A stretch of DNA of 64,000 nt from positions 930,001 through 994,000 of the forward strand of contig CAVYEI010000003.1 of assembly GCA_963767475.1 (NCBI GenBank), in the 5' to 3' direction. The stretch is from WHSW01 sp963767475 (GTDB taxonomy: Bacteria; Actinomycetota; Thermoleophilia; Solirubrobacterales; 70-9). Both the position numbers and the translations under genes were made by a program. The first letter of the stretch is position 1. Each line of letters opens with the position of its first letter. The notes under the pieces are model-generated. The model did no database searches. It was given only the letters and a program-made list of their open reading frames with translations, and was not told the DNA's origin. Below, piece by piece: positions 51,158-61,339 of this stretch.

Positions 51158-52117
51158 ATGTCTCCGCGAGTCGTGACACTGGGAGAGGCGATGCTGCGGC
51201 TCTCGCCCTCCGACCGCGGCAGGCTGCAGGAGTCGGCGCGCCTCGACGCCCATGTTGCGGGCGCCGAGGCGAACGTAGCGACGGCGCTCGCGTCACTCGG
51301 GGTCGAGACGGCCTGGGTGAGTGCCCTGCCGGAGAACCCGCTCGGACAGCGAGTCGCGCGCACCCTCCGGGCTGCGGGCGTCGACCTCGGGCACGTGGTC
51401 TGGAAGGCCGACGCCCGGCTCGGCCTCTTCTTCATCGAGTTCGGTGCCAGCCCGCGCCCGACGACCGTCTGGTACGACCGGGCCGGCTCGGCCTTCTCGG
51501 CGATGACGACCTGCGACCCGTCCGCGCTGGCCGGCGCCGGCTACGCGGTCACCTCCGGGATCACGCTCTGTCTCTCCGACCAGACCCGCGAGCTCGCGTC
51601 GTCCTTCCTCGCCGAGGCGAAGGCCGCCGGTGCGGCTACCTGCATCGACGTGAACTACCGCGAGCGGCTCTGCTCGGAGGATCAAGCCAGGACCTTCCTC
51701 GAGCCGGCGCTCGCCCAGGCGGAGGTCGCCGTCTGCTCGCGCCGGGACGCGGCGCGCGTGTTCGGGATCGCGGCGGACGAGCTGCGCTCGGTGGCGACGG
51801 CCTTCGGCGACACCTTCGCCCCCAACGCGGGCCACGTGGTGATCACCGACGGCGACCGCGGCTGCGCTGCGGCGGCCGGCGGGCAAACCTTCGTCCATGA
51901 GGCCGTCGCCGCCGAGATCGTCGACATGATCGGCGCCGGCGACGCGTTCCTCGCCGGCCTGCTCTGGGGCCTGCTCGAGAACGCGGGGGTCGAGCGCTCG
52001 CTCGGCTACGCCTGCGCCCTGGGGGCGCTGGCGCTCACGGTCCGCGGCGACCAGGCGCGCTTCACCCCCGAGGAGGTCCGCGCCGCGGTCGCAGGGAAGG
52101 CGGCGCTGATCCGATGA
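51158..52117 (+). CDS. PfkB-family sugar kinase, 2-keto-3-deoxygluconate-kinase-like
   Basis: 319 residues. VTLGEAMLRLSPSDRGRLQE, AGAEANVATALASLGVETAW (PfkB signature 1), CIDVNYRERLCSEDQA, VVITDGDRGCAAAAGG and VDMIGAGDAFLAGLLWG with catalytic D262. The LGEAMLRL opening and VNYRERL favour KDG kinase over ribokinase or fructokinase. Phosphorylates a 2-keto-3-deoxy acid with ATP, giving the substrate for the next gene. Confidence 0.88.
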   Translation: MSPRVVTLGEAMLRLSPSDRGRLQESARLDAHVAGAEANVATALASLGVETAWVSALPENPLGQRVARTLRAAGVDLGHVVWKADARLGLFFIEFGASPRPTTVWYDRAGSAFSAMTTCDPSALAGAGYAVTSGITLCLSDQTRELASSFLAEAKAAGAATCIDVNYRERLCSEDQARTFLEPALAQAEVAVCSRRDAARVFGIAADELRSVATAFGDTFAPNAGHVVITDGDRGCAAAAGGQTFVHEAVAAEIVDMIGAGDAFLAGLLWGLLENAGVERSLGYACALGALALTVRGDQARFTPEEVRAAVAGKAALIR

Positions 52118-52746
52118 GCGCCGAGCAGATGGCGCAGTGGCTGGAGCGCGAACGCTTGCTCGCGATCCTGCGGCTCGAGCACCAGGAACCGGCGTTGGCG
52201 ATCGTCGAGCGACTGGTAGAGGGCGGCGTGACCACGATCGAGTTCAGTCTCAGGATGCCCGGGGCCCTGGAGGCGCTGAGCGCCTGCGTCGAGGAGTTCG
52301 GTGCTCGGGCACGGTTCGGCGCCGGCACCGTGCTCAGCGAGCGTCAGGCATCGGAGTCGGTCGACGCCGGGGCCGCCTTCTTGGTCTCGCCCAACCTCGA
52401 CCCCGAGGTGGTCCACAAAGCCTGCGAGCTCGGCGTCCTGCATCTGCCCGGGACGATGTCGCCGACCGAGATCGCCGCCGCGATCGCGCTCGGCGCCCGC
52501 CTGATCAAGCTGTTCCCGGCTCGGGCGCTGGGCCCGGCGTTCATCGGCGACCTGCTCGGGCCCTTCCCCGAAGCGCGTCTGGTCCCGACCGGCGGCGTCA
52601 GCGAGTCCAACGCCGCCGAGTTCCTCGACGCAGGCGCCGTCGCCGTCGCCCTCGGCGGCGGGCTGGTCAACCCGGCGGCGATCGACGCCCCCGACGACCT
52701 CGCCGAGCGGGCGCGCCGGCTGGTCGAGGCAACGAGGAGGAGCTAG
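52114..52746 (+). CDS. eda: 2-keto-3-deoxy-6-phosphogluconate aldolase (KDPG/KHG type)
   Basis: 210 residues, normal Eda length. LLAILRLEHQEPALAIVERL, acid/base Glu43 in TTIEFSLRMPGALEAL, GAGTVLSERQASESVDAGAA, Schiff-base Lys132 in RLIKLFPARALGP, and VPTGGVSESNAAEFLDAGA. Cleaves KDPG to pyruvate and glyceraldehyde-3-phosphate. Overlaps the kinase by 4 bases; together they complete an Entner-Doudoroff-like lower pathway. Confidence 0.92.
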   Translation: MSAEQMAQWLERERLLAILRLEHQEPALAIVERLVEGGVTTIEFSLRMPGALEALSACVEEFGARARFGAGTVLSERQASESVDAGAAFLVSPNLDPEVVHKACELGVLHLPGTMSPTEIAAAIALGARLIKLFPARALGPAFIGDLLGPFPEARLVPTGGVSESNAAEFLDAGAVAVALGGGLVNPAAIDAPDDLAERARRLVEATRRS

Positions 52747-53661
52747 ATGGCACCGATCTGCGGCATCCTCCCGGTGATCCCGACGCCGATGCGCGACGGC
52801 GGGTTCGACCCCGAGAGCTTCCGGGCGCTGCTCGATCACATGTCGTCCGACGTCGACGGCTTCGCCCTCCTGGGCAGCACCGGCGAGGCGCCGTCGATGG
52901 CGACCGGTGAGCGCATGCGGATCGCCGAGCAGGCGCTCGAGATGACGGACGCGGAGAAGACCGTCGTCGTCGGGGTCACGACTACGAGCGTCCGCGACGC
53001 GGTCGAGCTCGCCCGTCATGCCGAGGCGCACGGCGCCAAGGGCGTGCTCTGCGCGGCCCCGTACTACTACGAGAACTCGACGGCCGGGGTGCTTGAGTTC
53101 CTGCGCGAGATCGACTCAGTGATCGGGATCGACCTGGTGCTCTACGACAACCCGGCCGCGACGAAGACGTCGCTCGCGGCCGGGGACGTCGTCCGCTGGG
53201 CGGCGGAGCTAGAGCACCTGAGCACCGTGAAGTTGACGGATCACGCGCTGGAGAAGGTGCCGATCTGGCAGGACGCCGGCATCGACGTCATCGGGGGCGA
53301 CGACTCGATCTTCTTCCGGTATCTGGCGGCCGGTGTCGACGGAGTGATGATGATCGCCCCGGTGATCTTCCCGGTCGCGTTTGCCGAGGTCTGGCGTCAC
53401 ACACGCGACGGCCGGCTGGAGGAGGCCCTGAAGGTGTTCTCGCGCGAGATCCTCCCGGTGCTCCACGTGTTCGGGATCGGCGATGAGATCGTCACCACCA
53501 AGGCGCTGCTGAACGAGATCGGAATCTTTGCCTCGGCCGAGTCACGACTCCCACTGATGCCGGCCGGTCCGGGTCGCCGGGCGCTGCTGCGCACCGCCTT
53601 CGATGTGGCGAGCGAGGCGACCGAGGCGCGCCTGGCGGCGACGGGAGGCGGGTCGGATTGA
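52747..53661 (+). CDS. DapA/NAL-family aldolase or dehydratase
   Basis: 304 residues. PVIPTPMRDGGFDPESFRAL, GFALLGSTGEAPSMATGE, Tyr133 in LVLYDNPAATKTSL, Schiff-base Lys162 in LSTVKLTDHALEKV, DVIGGDDSIFFRYLAAGVDG. Not a biosynthetic DapA by context. Likely a 2-keto-3-deoxy-sugar-acid aldolase or a 5-dehydro-4-deoxyglucarate-dehydratase-like enzyme. Begins directly after the KDPG aldolase stop, so two pyruvate-type lyases sit in tandem, perhaps for different stereo- or chain-length intermediates. Confidence 0.87.
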   Translation: MAPICGILPVIPTPMRDGGFDPESFRALLDHMSSDVDGFALLGSTGEAPSMATGERMRIAEQALEMTDAEKTVVVGVTTTSVRDAVELARHAEAHGAKGVLCAAPYYYENSTAGVLEFLREIDSVIGIDLVLYDNPAATKTSLAAGDVVRWAAELEHLSTVKLTDHALEKVPIWQDAGIDVIGGDDSIFFRYLAAGVDGVMMIAPVIFPVAFAEVWRHTRDGRLEEALKVFSREILPVLHVFGIGDEIVTTKALLNEIGIFASAESRLPLMPAGPGRRALLRTAFDVASEATEARLAATGGGSD

Positions 53662-54698
53662 CGAAAGCGATCGGCAAGCCCCCGCGGAAGGCGACCATGC
53701 GCGATGTCGCCCAGCGCGCAGGGGTGTCCGTGCAGACCGTCTCGAATCTTGTCAACGGCCGCGATCACCTGATGAAGCCGGAGACCAGGGAACGCGTTGC
53801 CCAAGCGATGGTCGTGCTCGAGTACCGCCCGAACGCGAGCGCGCGCGGCCTGCGCTCGGCGAGGACACGGGAGCTGGGCTTTCTGCTCCTCGACGACGAC
53901 GCCAAGTTCCTCGCCGATCCGATGACCGACATGGTGATGGCCGGCGCCGGTGACGTAACCCGCGAGAACGGCTACGGCCTGCTGATCCAGTCCGCGCGGC
54001 TCGGCGAGATCGACGACGGCCTCCTGCGGCCGCTGCTCGAGAGCCGCGTCGACGGCGCCATCCTGTACCTCTCCGGCGAGCCGAGCTCGCGCAACGCTTA
54101 CGTGCGCCGGGTTGCCGACCTGGGCCACCCGTCGGTGCTCTTCGGAGAGGCCGGGGACGAAACCCTGCCCTCGGTTACGGCAGCCAACTTCGACGGTGCC
54201 TTCCGGCTCGCGAGCCACCTGCTCGAGAAGGGGCACGAGAGAATCGCGTTCGTCGCCGCGCGCACTTCATGGCCGATGATCGAAGAGCGCTACAGCGGCT
54301 ACCGCGCTGCGCTCCACGCGGTCTCGATCGAGCCGGCTCGCGAACTGCAGCTTTTCCGCGGCCGCTGGGACGCTGCGAGCGGGGCCGAGATGGCCGAGAC
54401 ACTGCTCGAGGTTCGCGACCCACCCACCGCGATCATGGCCGCGAACGATCTGCTGGCGCTCGGCGTGATGCGCACCGCTCGTCGCCGCGGCCTCCGGGTG
54501 CCGGGCGACCTGGCGGTCAGCGGGTTCAACAACTTCGACTTCTCCGACTTCGTCGAGCCGACGCTGACTACGGCCTCGATCCCGGTGTACGAGATGGGCC
54601 GCGCCGCGGCGGCAGTGCTCGTCGACCGGCTCGAGGGCGGCACCGGCGGGGAATCCCAGTCGTTCCCGGTCGAGATCCTCCTGAGGGACTCGACGTGA
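53658..54698 (+). CDS. LacI-family transcriptional regulator
   Basis: 346 residues. TTG 53658 overlaps the lyase stop (TTGA); ATG 53697 is the alternative. HTH TMRDVAQRAGVSVQTVSNLV, hinge AQAMVVLEYRPNASARGLRS, effector domain with MVMAGAGDVTRENGYG, AIMAANDLLALGVMRTARRR and VSGFNNFDFSDFVEPTLTTA. Parallels the LacI at 14155 almost block by block and has the same recognition helix. A regulator coded within its own operon gives self-linked control. Confidence 0.9.
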   Translation: MTKAIGKPPRKATMRDVAQRAGVSVQTVSNLVNGRDHLMKPETRERVAQAMVVLEYRPNASARGLRSARTRELGFLLLDDDAKFLADPMTDMVMAGAGDVTRENGYGLLIQSARLGEIDDGLLRPLLESRVDGAILYLSGEPSSRNAYVRRVADLGHPSVLFGEAGDETLPSVTAANFDGAFRLASHLLEKGHERIAFVAARTSWPMIEERYSGYRAALHAVSIEPARELQLFRGRWDAASGAEMAETLLEVRDPPTAIMAANDLLALGVMRTARRRGLRVPGDLAVSGFNNFDFSDFVEPTLTTASIPVYEMGRAAAAVLVDRLEGGTGGESQSFPVEILLRDST

Positions 54699-56428
54699 CC
54701 CCGCCGGCGAGCGATCCGGCCGGGCGCGTGATCATCGTCGGGGCCGGTCACAACGGACTGGTGGCCGCCGGCTACCTCGCACGCGCCGGGCTCGCGGTCA
54801 CCGTGCTCGAGCGTCGCGACGTGGTAGGCGGCGCCTGCGTGACCGAGGAGCTGATTCCCGGGTTTCGCGGCTCCAGCTGCGCCTTCGTCGCCGGTCCCGG
54901 CGTCGAGCCCCGGATCATGCGCGATCTCGATCTCGCCAGCTTCGGGCTCGAGCTCTATCAGAGCGATCCGCTGGCGGTCAACATCGCGACGTCGGGCGAG
55001 TCCTTCGCCCTCCATCGAGAGCTCGACCGGACCCTGGCGGAGCTCGAGCGAGCCTTCGGCCGCGCCGAAGCCGAGGCGTTCGTCCGCTTCGGCGCGCGGC
55101 TCCAGCGGGTGGCGGGAATCGTCCGGCCCACGCTGCTGGCCGATCCGCCGGCATTCGAGCAGCTGCGCGCGGCGTTCGCCGAGGCGGGCGATGGCGCCCT
55201 GTTCGAGCCGTTCATGGTCGGGTCCGTCGGCGACCTGCTCGACTCCTATCTGAGCGCCGAGCCGCTCAAGGGATTCCTCGGCTTCCTCGGTCTGACCTCG
55301 GTCTACGGCGGTCCGTGGAGTACCGGGACCGCATACGTCTACTCGCATCACTCATGGGGCGAGTTCGAAGGGCGGTTCGGGGAGTTCGGGTTCGCGCGCG
55401 GCGGGATGGGGGCTATCAGCGAGGCGCTGGCGGCGAGTGCCCGCGCGCTCGGCGTGACGATCCGCACCGACGCCGAGGTCGATCGGATCCTCGTCGGCGA
55501 CGGCCGGGCGACCGGGGTCGCGCTGCGCGGCGGCGAGGAGCTGGCGGCCGAGACGGTGATCTCGAACGCGGACCCCAAGCGCACCTTCCTCGGGATGATC
55601 GAGGAGCGCGAGCTCGAGCCGGGGTTCGCCGAGGCGGTGCGGGGGCTCGACTTCCGCGGGACCATGGGCAGGGTCCACATCGCCGTCGACCGGCTGCCTC
55701 CCTTTGCCGGGTTCGGGGCCGGCGAGCAGCCCCCGCACCGATCGCTGACGGTGGTCGGCGCGAACCTCGAGGCGTTCGAGCGCGCCTGGGTGGCGCAGCA
55801 GGCCGCTGAGATCGTCGCGGAGCCGGCGGTCGAGATGACGATCCAGAGCGTCACCGACGATTCGCTGGCCCCACCCGGTGCGCACATCATCACCACCGGG
55901 ATCCAGCAGCTCCCGTTCGAGCTCGCCGATGGCACCTGGGACGACGCCCGCGAGACCCTCGCCCGGCGGGTGATCGATCAGATCGAGCGCTACGCCCCGG
56001 GGTTCGAGTCGTCGATCGTCGGCACGCGGGTGATCACGCCGCTCGATCTCGAACGCGACTGGGGTTTGACCGCCGGCAACCTCTTCCACGGCGCGATGAA
56101 CGCCGACCAGCTGTTCGCGGACCGGCCGCTGCTCGGCCAGGCCCGGTACCGCACCCCGATCGGCGGCCTATACATGTGCGGCGCCGGAACCCACCCCGGT
56201 GGCGGGGTGACCGGAGCGCCGGGTCACAACAGCGCCCGCGCCGTGCTCGCCGACCGAGGGCTTCCGTTCGCCGGGGTCTCGGGCTCCTGGCGTGGTCGCG
56301 GAAGGGGCAACGCGTACGACCGGCTCGGGCGGCTGATCGAGCGCCCACGGCTACAGCGAGCGACGACGACGCTCGCCCGCCAGCGCTGGCTCCGCCCCGT
56401 CTTCGACCGGGTCAGGTCAGGCCGATGA
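54695..56428 (+). CDS. PYROXD2-like FAD oxidoreductase
   Basis: 577 residues from GTG 54695 (4-base overlap). FAD motif VIIVGAGHNGLVAAGYLARA, LERRDVVGGACVTEELIPGF, middle TSVYGGPWSTGTAYVYSHHS, and tail GGLYMCGAGTHPGGGVTGAP. Colinear with the flavoprotein at 18249 over its whole length. Both operons also carry a LacI of the same type, so the two operons seem to share a common ancestor module. The oxidised substrate is unknown. Confidence 0.85.
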   Translation: MTPPASDPAGRVIIVGAGHNGLVAAGYLARAGLAVTVLERRDVVGGACVTEELIPGFRGSSCAFVAGPGVEPRIMRDLDLASFGLELYQSDPLAVNIATSGESFALHRELDRTLAELERAFGRAEAEAFVRFGARLQRVAGIVRPTLLADPPAFEQLRAAFAEAGDGALFEPFMVGSVGDLLDSYLSAEPLKGFLGFLGLTSVYGGPWSTGTAYVYSHHSWGEFEGRFGEFGFARGGMGAISEALAASARALGVTIRTDAEVDRILVGDGRATGVALRGGEELAAETVISNADPKRTFLGMIEERELEPGFAEAVRGLDFRGTMGRVHIAVDRLPPFAGFGAGEQPPHRSLTVVGANLEAFERAWVAQQAAEIVAEPAVEMTIQSVTDDSLAPPGAHIITTGIQQLPFELADGTWDDARETLARRVIDQIERYAPGFESSIVGTRVITPLDLERDWGLTAGNLFHGAMNADQLFADRPLLGQARYRTPIGGLYMCGAGTHPGGGVTGAPGHNSARAVLADRGLPFAGVSGSWRGRGRGNAYDRLGRLIERPRLQRATTTLARQRWLRPVFDRVRSGR

Positions 56429-56440
56429 GCGCGGCGCGAC

Positions 56441-57397
56441 GTGCTTGAGCTGGCGATCAAGCGGATCCTGGTGATGCCGCTGCTCCTGATCCTGGCCTCG
56501 TTCGTGATCTTCTCGATGGTCTACCTGGCCCCCGGGAGCCCGGAGGCAACCCTGCTCGGCGGGCGACAGGCGAGCGAGCAGGCGTACGACCAGATCCGCG
56601 AAGAGTACAACCTCGACGACCCCTTCTTGGTCCAGTACACGAGCTGGCTGGGGCGCTTCGTCAGCGGGGATCTCGGCGATTCGATCACCCTCCAGGACAC
56701 CGCCGCGAACGCGATCAAGCCGCGCATCATCCCCACCCTCGAGCTGACCCTGCTCGCCAGCGTGTTGATCGTGATCACCGGGATCGCGCTCGGGATACTC
56801 GCCGCCTTACGAGCGGGCAAGGCGACCGACTTCGGGGTCTCGTTCGGAGTGTTGGTCCTGGCCGCGGTCTCGCCAGCGATCATGGGCCTGATCCTGATCT
56901 CGGTCTTCGCCGTGGATCTCGGTTGGTTTCCGGCGCTCGGGCTCGGCGACGGCGGCGCCTTCGATCGCCTCCAGCACCTGATCCTGCCGGCCGTCGCACT
57001 CGCCGCGTCGGCGGTCGCGCTCGTCGCCCGTACGACCCGGGTCTCGATGATCCGCACGCTCGGTCAGGAGTTCATCGAGACCGCCCGCAGCCGCGGCCTC
57101 TCGAGCCGGACCGTGATCGTCAAGCACGCCTTCCGCCACGCCCTGATCCCAGTCGTGACGATCTCGGGCCTGATCGCCGGCTACCTGCTCTCCGGGGCGG
57201 TAATCGTCGAATACGCGTTCGGTCTCAACGGGCTCGGGAGCCTGCTCGTGGACTCCGTCCAAGGCAAGGACTTCGCCGTCGTCCAGGCGATCGCCCTGAT
57301 CCTCGTCTTCGCCTTCCTGGTCATCAACCTGATCGTCGACCTCCTCTACGCGCTGATCGACCCGCGGGTGCGGCTGAGCACGGAGCGGACGGGGTGA
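56441..57397 (+). CDS. Dipeptide/oligopeptide ABC transporter permease (DppB/OppB type)
   Basis: 318 residues, about six helices. N-terminal IKRILVMPLLLILASFVIFS and the loop DPFLVQYTSWLGRFVSGDLG are typical of DppB. The ATPase-docking EAA loop is EFIETARSRGLSSRTVIVKH. Ends VDLLYALIDPRVRLS. GTG start 12 bases after the flavoprotein gene. Pairs with the next permease; the matching binding protein is probably the one at 41145. Confidence 0.9.
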   Translation: MLELAIKRILVMPLLLILASFVIFSMVYLAPGSPEATLLGGRQASEQAYDQIREEYNLDDPFLVQYTSWLGRFVSGDLGDSITLQDTAANAIKPRIIPTLELTLLASVLIVITGIALGILAALRAGKATDFGVSFGVLVLAAVSPAIMGLILISVFAVDLGWFPALGLGDGGAFDRLQHLILPAVALAASAVALVARTTRVSMIRTLGQEFIETARSRGLSSRTVIVKHAFRHALIPVVTISGLIAGYLLSGAVIVEYAFGLNGLGSLLVDSVQGKDFAVVQAIALILVFAFLVINLIVDLLYALIDPRVRLSTERTG

Positions 57398-58250
57398 GCG
57401 CCTGGGCCGCCGGCAGCCTCCCGGTGCGCACCCGGCTGTTCCGCTCGCTCGGAGGCCAACGCGCGGCAATCGGCGCTGCAGTCGTCCTCGGGCTGCTCGT
57501 GCTGGCCGCGATCCTGGCGCCGCTGATCGCGCCGTACGACCCGAATTCCACGGACCTGATCAACAGCCTCTCGGGGCCCACCGGCGACCATCTGCTCGGC
57601 ACCGACGGCTCCGGACGGGACGTCCTCTCCCGGCTGCTCTACGGCGCACGGACCAGCCTCGGGGGCCCCGCCGCGATCGTCCTGCTGTCGACGCTGATCG
57701 GACTCCCGCTAGGCCTGCTCGCGGGTTACGTGGGTGGGTTCCTCGACGGGGCGCTCGGGCGAGCGTGGGACCTGATGCTGGCCTTCCCCAGCCTCCTGCT
57801 CGCGATCGTGATCGTCGCCACCTTCGGTCGCGGACTGACCCCAGCCGTCGTCGCGATCTCAATCACATACATCCCCTTCCTCGCCCGGATCGTCAGGGCG
57901 CTGGTACTGGCGGAGCGGTCGAAGCAGTACGTCGCGGCCTGCCGGCTGCAGGGCTTCGGGACACCGCGGATCCTCTTCGGGCACATCCTCCCGAACATCT
58001 CCGGCCCGGTGATCGCGCAGCTGACCCTCAACTTCGGCTACGCGCTACTGGACCTCGTGGCGCTCTCGTTCATAGGCCTCGGCGTTCGCCCCCCGACTTC
58101 GGACTGGGGCACGATGCTCGCCGACGGCAAGTCGACGATCTTGACGACCGCCAACCCGGTGATCTGGCCGTCGATCGCGATCATCGTCTCGGTCATCTGC
58201 GTCAACCTGATCGGCCAGGCGATCTCCGACCGGATCCAGCGGAGCATCTG

Positions 58251-58251
<1 letters not shown>
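57394..58251 (+). CDS. Dipeptide/oligopeptide ABC transporter permease (DppC/OppC type)
   Basis: 285 residues from GTG 57394. Typical DppC landmarks: LAPLIAPYDPNSTDL, HLLGTDGSGRDVLSRLLYGA, RTSL, GLLAGYVGGFLDGALGRAWD, EAA loop KQYVAACRLQGFGTPRILFG, and LDLVALSFIGLGVRPPTSDW. Overlaps the previous gene by 4 bases and the following ATPase by one (TGATG). Confidence 0.9.
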
Positions 58252-59214
<963 letters not shown>

Positions 59215-59228
<14 letters not shown>

Positions 59229-60225
59229 CGCGGATGCGGTGGTCGTCGTCGACGGCCTCAGCAAGCGCTTCGACGAACACCGCGGGTGGTTTCGCCGCCG
59301 GCCGGCTGCGGGCGTCGAGGCCGTCACCGATCTCAGCTTCGAGATTCCGCGGGGCGGCTCGCTCGCGCTGGTCGGAGAGTCGGGGTCGGGAAAGACGACC
59401 ACCGCGCGCATGATCGTGGGGCTCGAGCCGCCCACATCCGGCGAGGCCAGGGTGGCGGGTCAACCGGTCGCCAAGAGCTCCGGCGCCGCGCAGCGCAAGG
59501 AGCTAGCGCGGAAGGTCCAGATGGTCTTCCAGGACCCATACATGTCGCTCGATCCCCGGCAGACCGTGCGCAGGATGCTCGACGAGGTGCTCAGCTTCCA
59601 CACCGAGAGACCGAGCGAGGAGCGGGCGAAGCGGATCGAGGAGCTGGTCGAATCGGTCGGCCTGCCGAAACGCTCGCTCGGCGCCCTGCCGCGCGAACTC
59701 TCGGGGGGACAGCGCCAGCGAGCCGCGATCGCCCGGGCGCTTGCGAGCGAGCCGGAGATCCTGGTGCTCGACGAGGCGGTCTCCGCCCTCGACACTTCGG
59801 TGCAGGCCCAGATCCTCAACCTGCTCGCGGAGCTCCGGACCTCGTTCTCGCTCACGTACCTCGTGATCTCACATGATCTCGCGGTCGCGCGCCAGATCGC
59901 CGACCGCGTCGTCGTCATGTATCGCGGTGCCGCGGTCGAGACCGGAACCGTCGACGAGGTGCTCCAGAACCCGAGGCACCCCTACACGCAGCAGCTACTG
60001 CGAAGCGTCCCCCACGCCGGCATGGAGTTGCCGAGGCGCACGGTCGTGGCTGAGAGCGAGCGGCTCCCGGGGTGCCGCTTCCGCGATCGCTGCCCGTCAC
60101 GGTTCGGCCGTTGCGTTGAGGAGCCGGACCTGCTCGAGATCGCCGGCCCCCGGCGCGCGGCGCGCTGTTGGCTCGTAAGGGTCGACGCGAGCGAGGTAGC
60201 TGATCAGAAGGGCGAGAGCGCCTAG
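59215..60225 (+). CDS. ABC transporter ATPase (DppF/OppF type)
   Basis: 336 residues, overlapping its partner by 14 bases. Walker A GESGSGKT (54-61), MVFQDPYMSLDPRQTVRRML, signature PRELSGGQRQRAAIARALAS, Walker B ILVLDEAVSALDTSVQ with Ala-Val where most members have Pro-Thr/Val, His switch VISHDLAVARQIADRVVVMY, and a C-terminal Cys cluster (GCRFRDRCPSRFGRCVEEPD). Last intact gene of the run; its TAG stop lies in CCTAGG at 60221-60226. Confidence 0.92.
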
Positions 60226-60274
60226 GCGACGACCACGGGATTGCGCAACTCGCCGATCTCCGCCGCCGGGAGCA

Positions 60275-60869
60275 TCACATCCCGAGCAGTTCGCCACCGT
60301 CGACCACGATGTCTTCGAGCATCACGTGTTCGCTTCCGGGCGCGAGCAGGAATCCGACAGCTGCGGCGACGTCCTCCGGACGCGCGACGCGCCCGCGCGG
60401 AATCCGCGGAGCGAGCCGACCTCCATCCCTAGAACGCGCATGGCCTGGCGCATGCCGGCCTTCGAGCTGCCATCGCGCGGGCGTACGCCTGTGCGACGAA
60501 GAAGACGCCCTCGGTGTTGACTCGAAAGATCCGCGAGAACTCGTCGCGATCAACCTCGAGCGCCGGGGTTGGGGCGAAGAGCCCAGCGGCGATGGCGACC
60601 CGCCGCGCTTCCTTCGTGTTCGCAATGAGATCGCGGACTTGCTCGGCGTCGGTGATATCGACGGCGCGCCCTTCGACCTCCGCTCCGAGACCCTCGAGCC
60701 CTTCGGCAAGCTCGAGGGCGCCGTCGAGGTTGATGTCTGCGAGCACCAACCTTTCCGTCCAGCTCTCGCCGGCGAGACGGCGCGAGATCGCAGCTCCGAT
60801 CCCTCGCGCAGCCCCGACGACGACCGTGGTCCCGATTTGGCTCGCCTCGCTGGGTTGCTCAGAGTTCAT
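60275..60869 (-). pseudogene. Decayed SDR dehydrogenase
   Basis: From ATG 60869 an SDR N-terminus is intact: TTVVVGAARGIGAAISRRLA, LVLADINLDGALELAEGL, FRVNTEGVFFVAQAYARAM. The frame then breaks. A second frame holds what looks like the active-site helix (SSKAGMRQAMRVLGMEVG), with the Tyr lost. A third holds the C-terminus (GRVARPEDVAAAVGFLLAPG, SEHVMLEDIVVDGGELLGM). Segments of about 20-25 residues are missing at both junctions, so this is real decay and not a single sequencing slip. In the minus direction a 17-codon open stretch (MLPAAEIGELRNPVVVA) starts at its stop and ends at 60222, possibly the stub of a lost downstream gene. Confidence 0.7.
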
Positions 60870-60889
60870 GCGCTGAACCGGGGCCATAT

Positions 60890-61293
60890 TGGGACCACGA
60901 GGTCCGCATGCGCCACCGCCGGCGGCCAACCGCCGGCCTCGTTCATCACTCCGATCGCGGCTCGCAATACGTCGCTCTCGCCTTCGGCGCCAGCTGTAGG
61001 AAGCCGGGATCGATCTCTCGATGACCTCGGGCGGCTCGCCGCTTGACAACTCGGTCGCCGAGTCGTTCTTCGCCACCCTCAAGCGCGAGCTCGTCGACCG
61101 CTACTCGTGGCCGACCAGGGCCGACCTGCCGGTCGCGATCTTCGAGTGGATCGAGGTCTTCTACAACCGTCAGAGACTCACACGACACTCGGCAACTATG
61201 CGCCGCAGGAGTTTGAGAATCTCCCCCTCTCAGATCAAAAGGAAGCGCCTTGAATCCAAGCCGGAAACTGTCCACGAAAGCGGGTCAGGTCCA
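60890..61293 (+). mobile_element. IS3-family insertion sequence remnant
   Basis: Three frames carry pieces of an IS3-type transposase (OrfB). GLVHHSDRGSQYVALAFGAS contains the second DDE Asp, LDNSVAESFFATLKRELVDR contains the Glu, and HTTLGNYAPQEFENLPLS is the C-terminus, ending TGA 61251-61253. Frame changes occur near 61015 and 61170. The first Asp and the N-terminal half are gone. ACTGTCCACGAAAGCGGGTCAGGTCCA (61267-61293) resembles IS3-type right terminal repeats. No left end is found, so the element is dead. Confidence 0.78.
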
Positions 61294-61339
61294 GAGAATC
61301 AGGTCCTGCACGCGTTCGCGGCTGCCCCGATCACGTGTG

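Noticed and set aside
52747..53661. Lysine-biosynthetic dihydrodipicolinate synthase
   Set aside because: Embedded in a sugar-acid operon directly after KDPG aldolase, with no lysine genes around.
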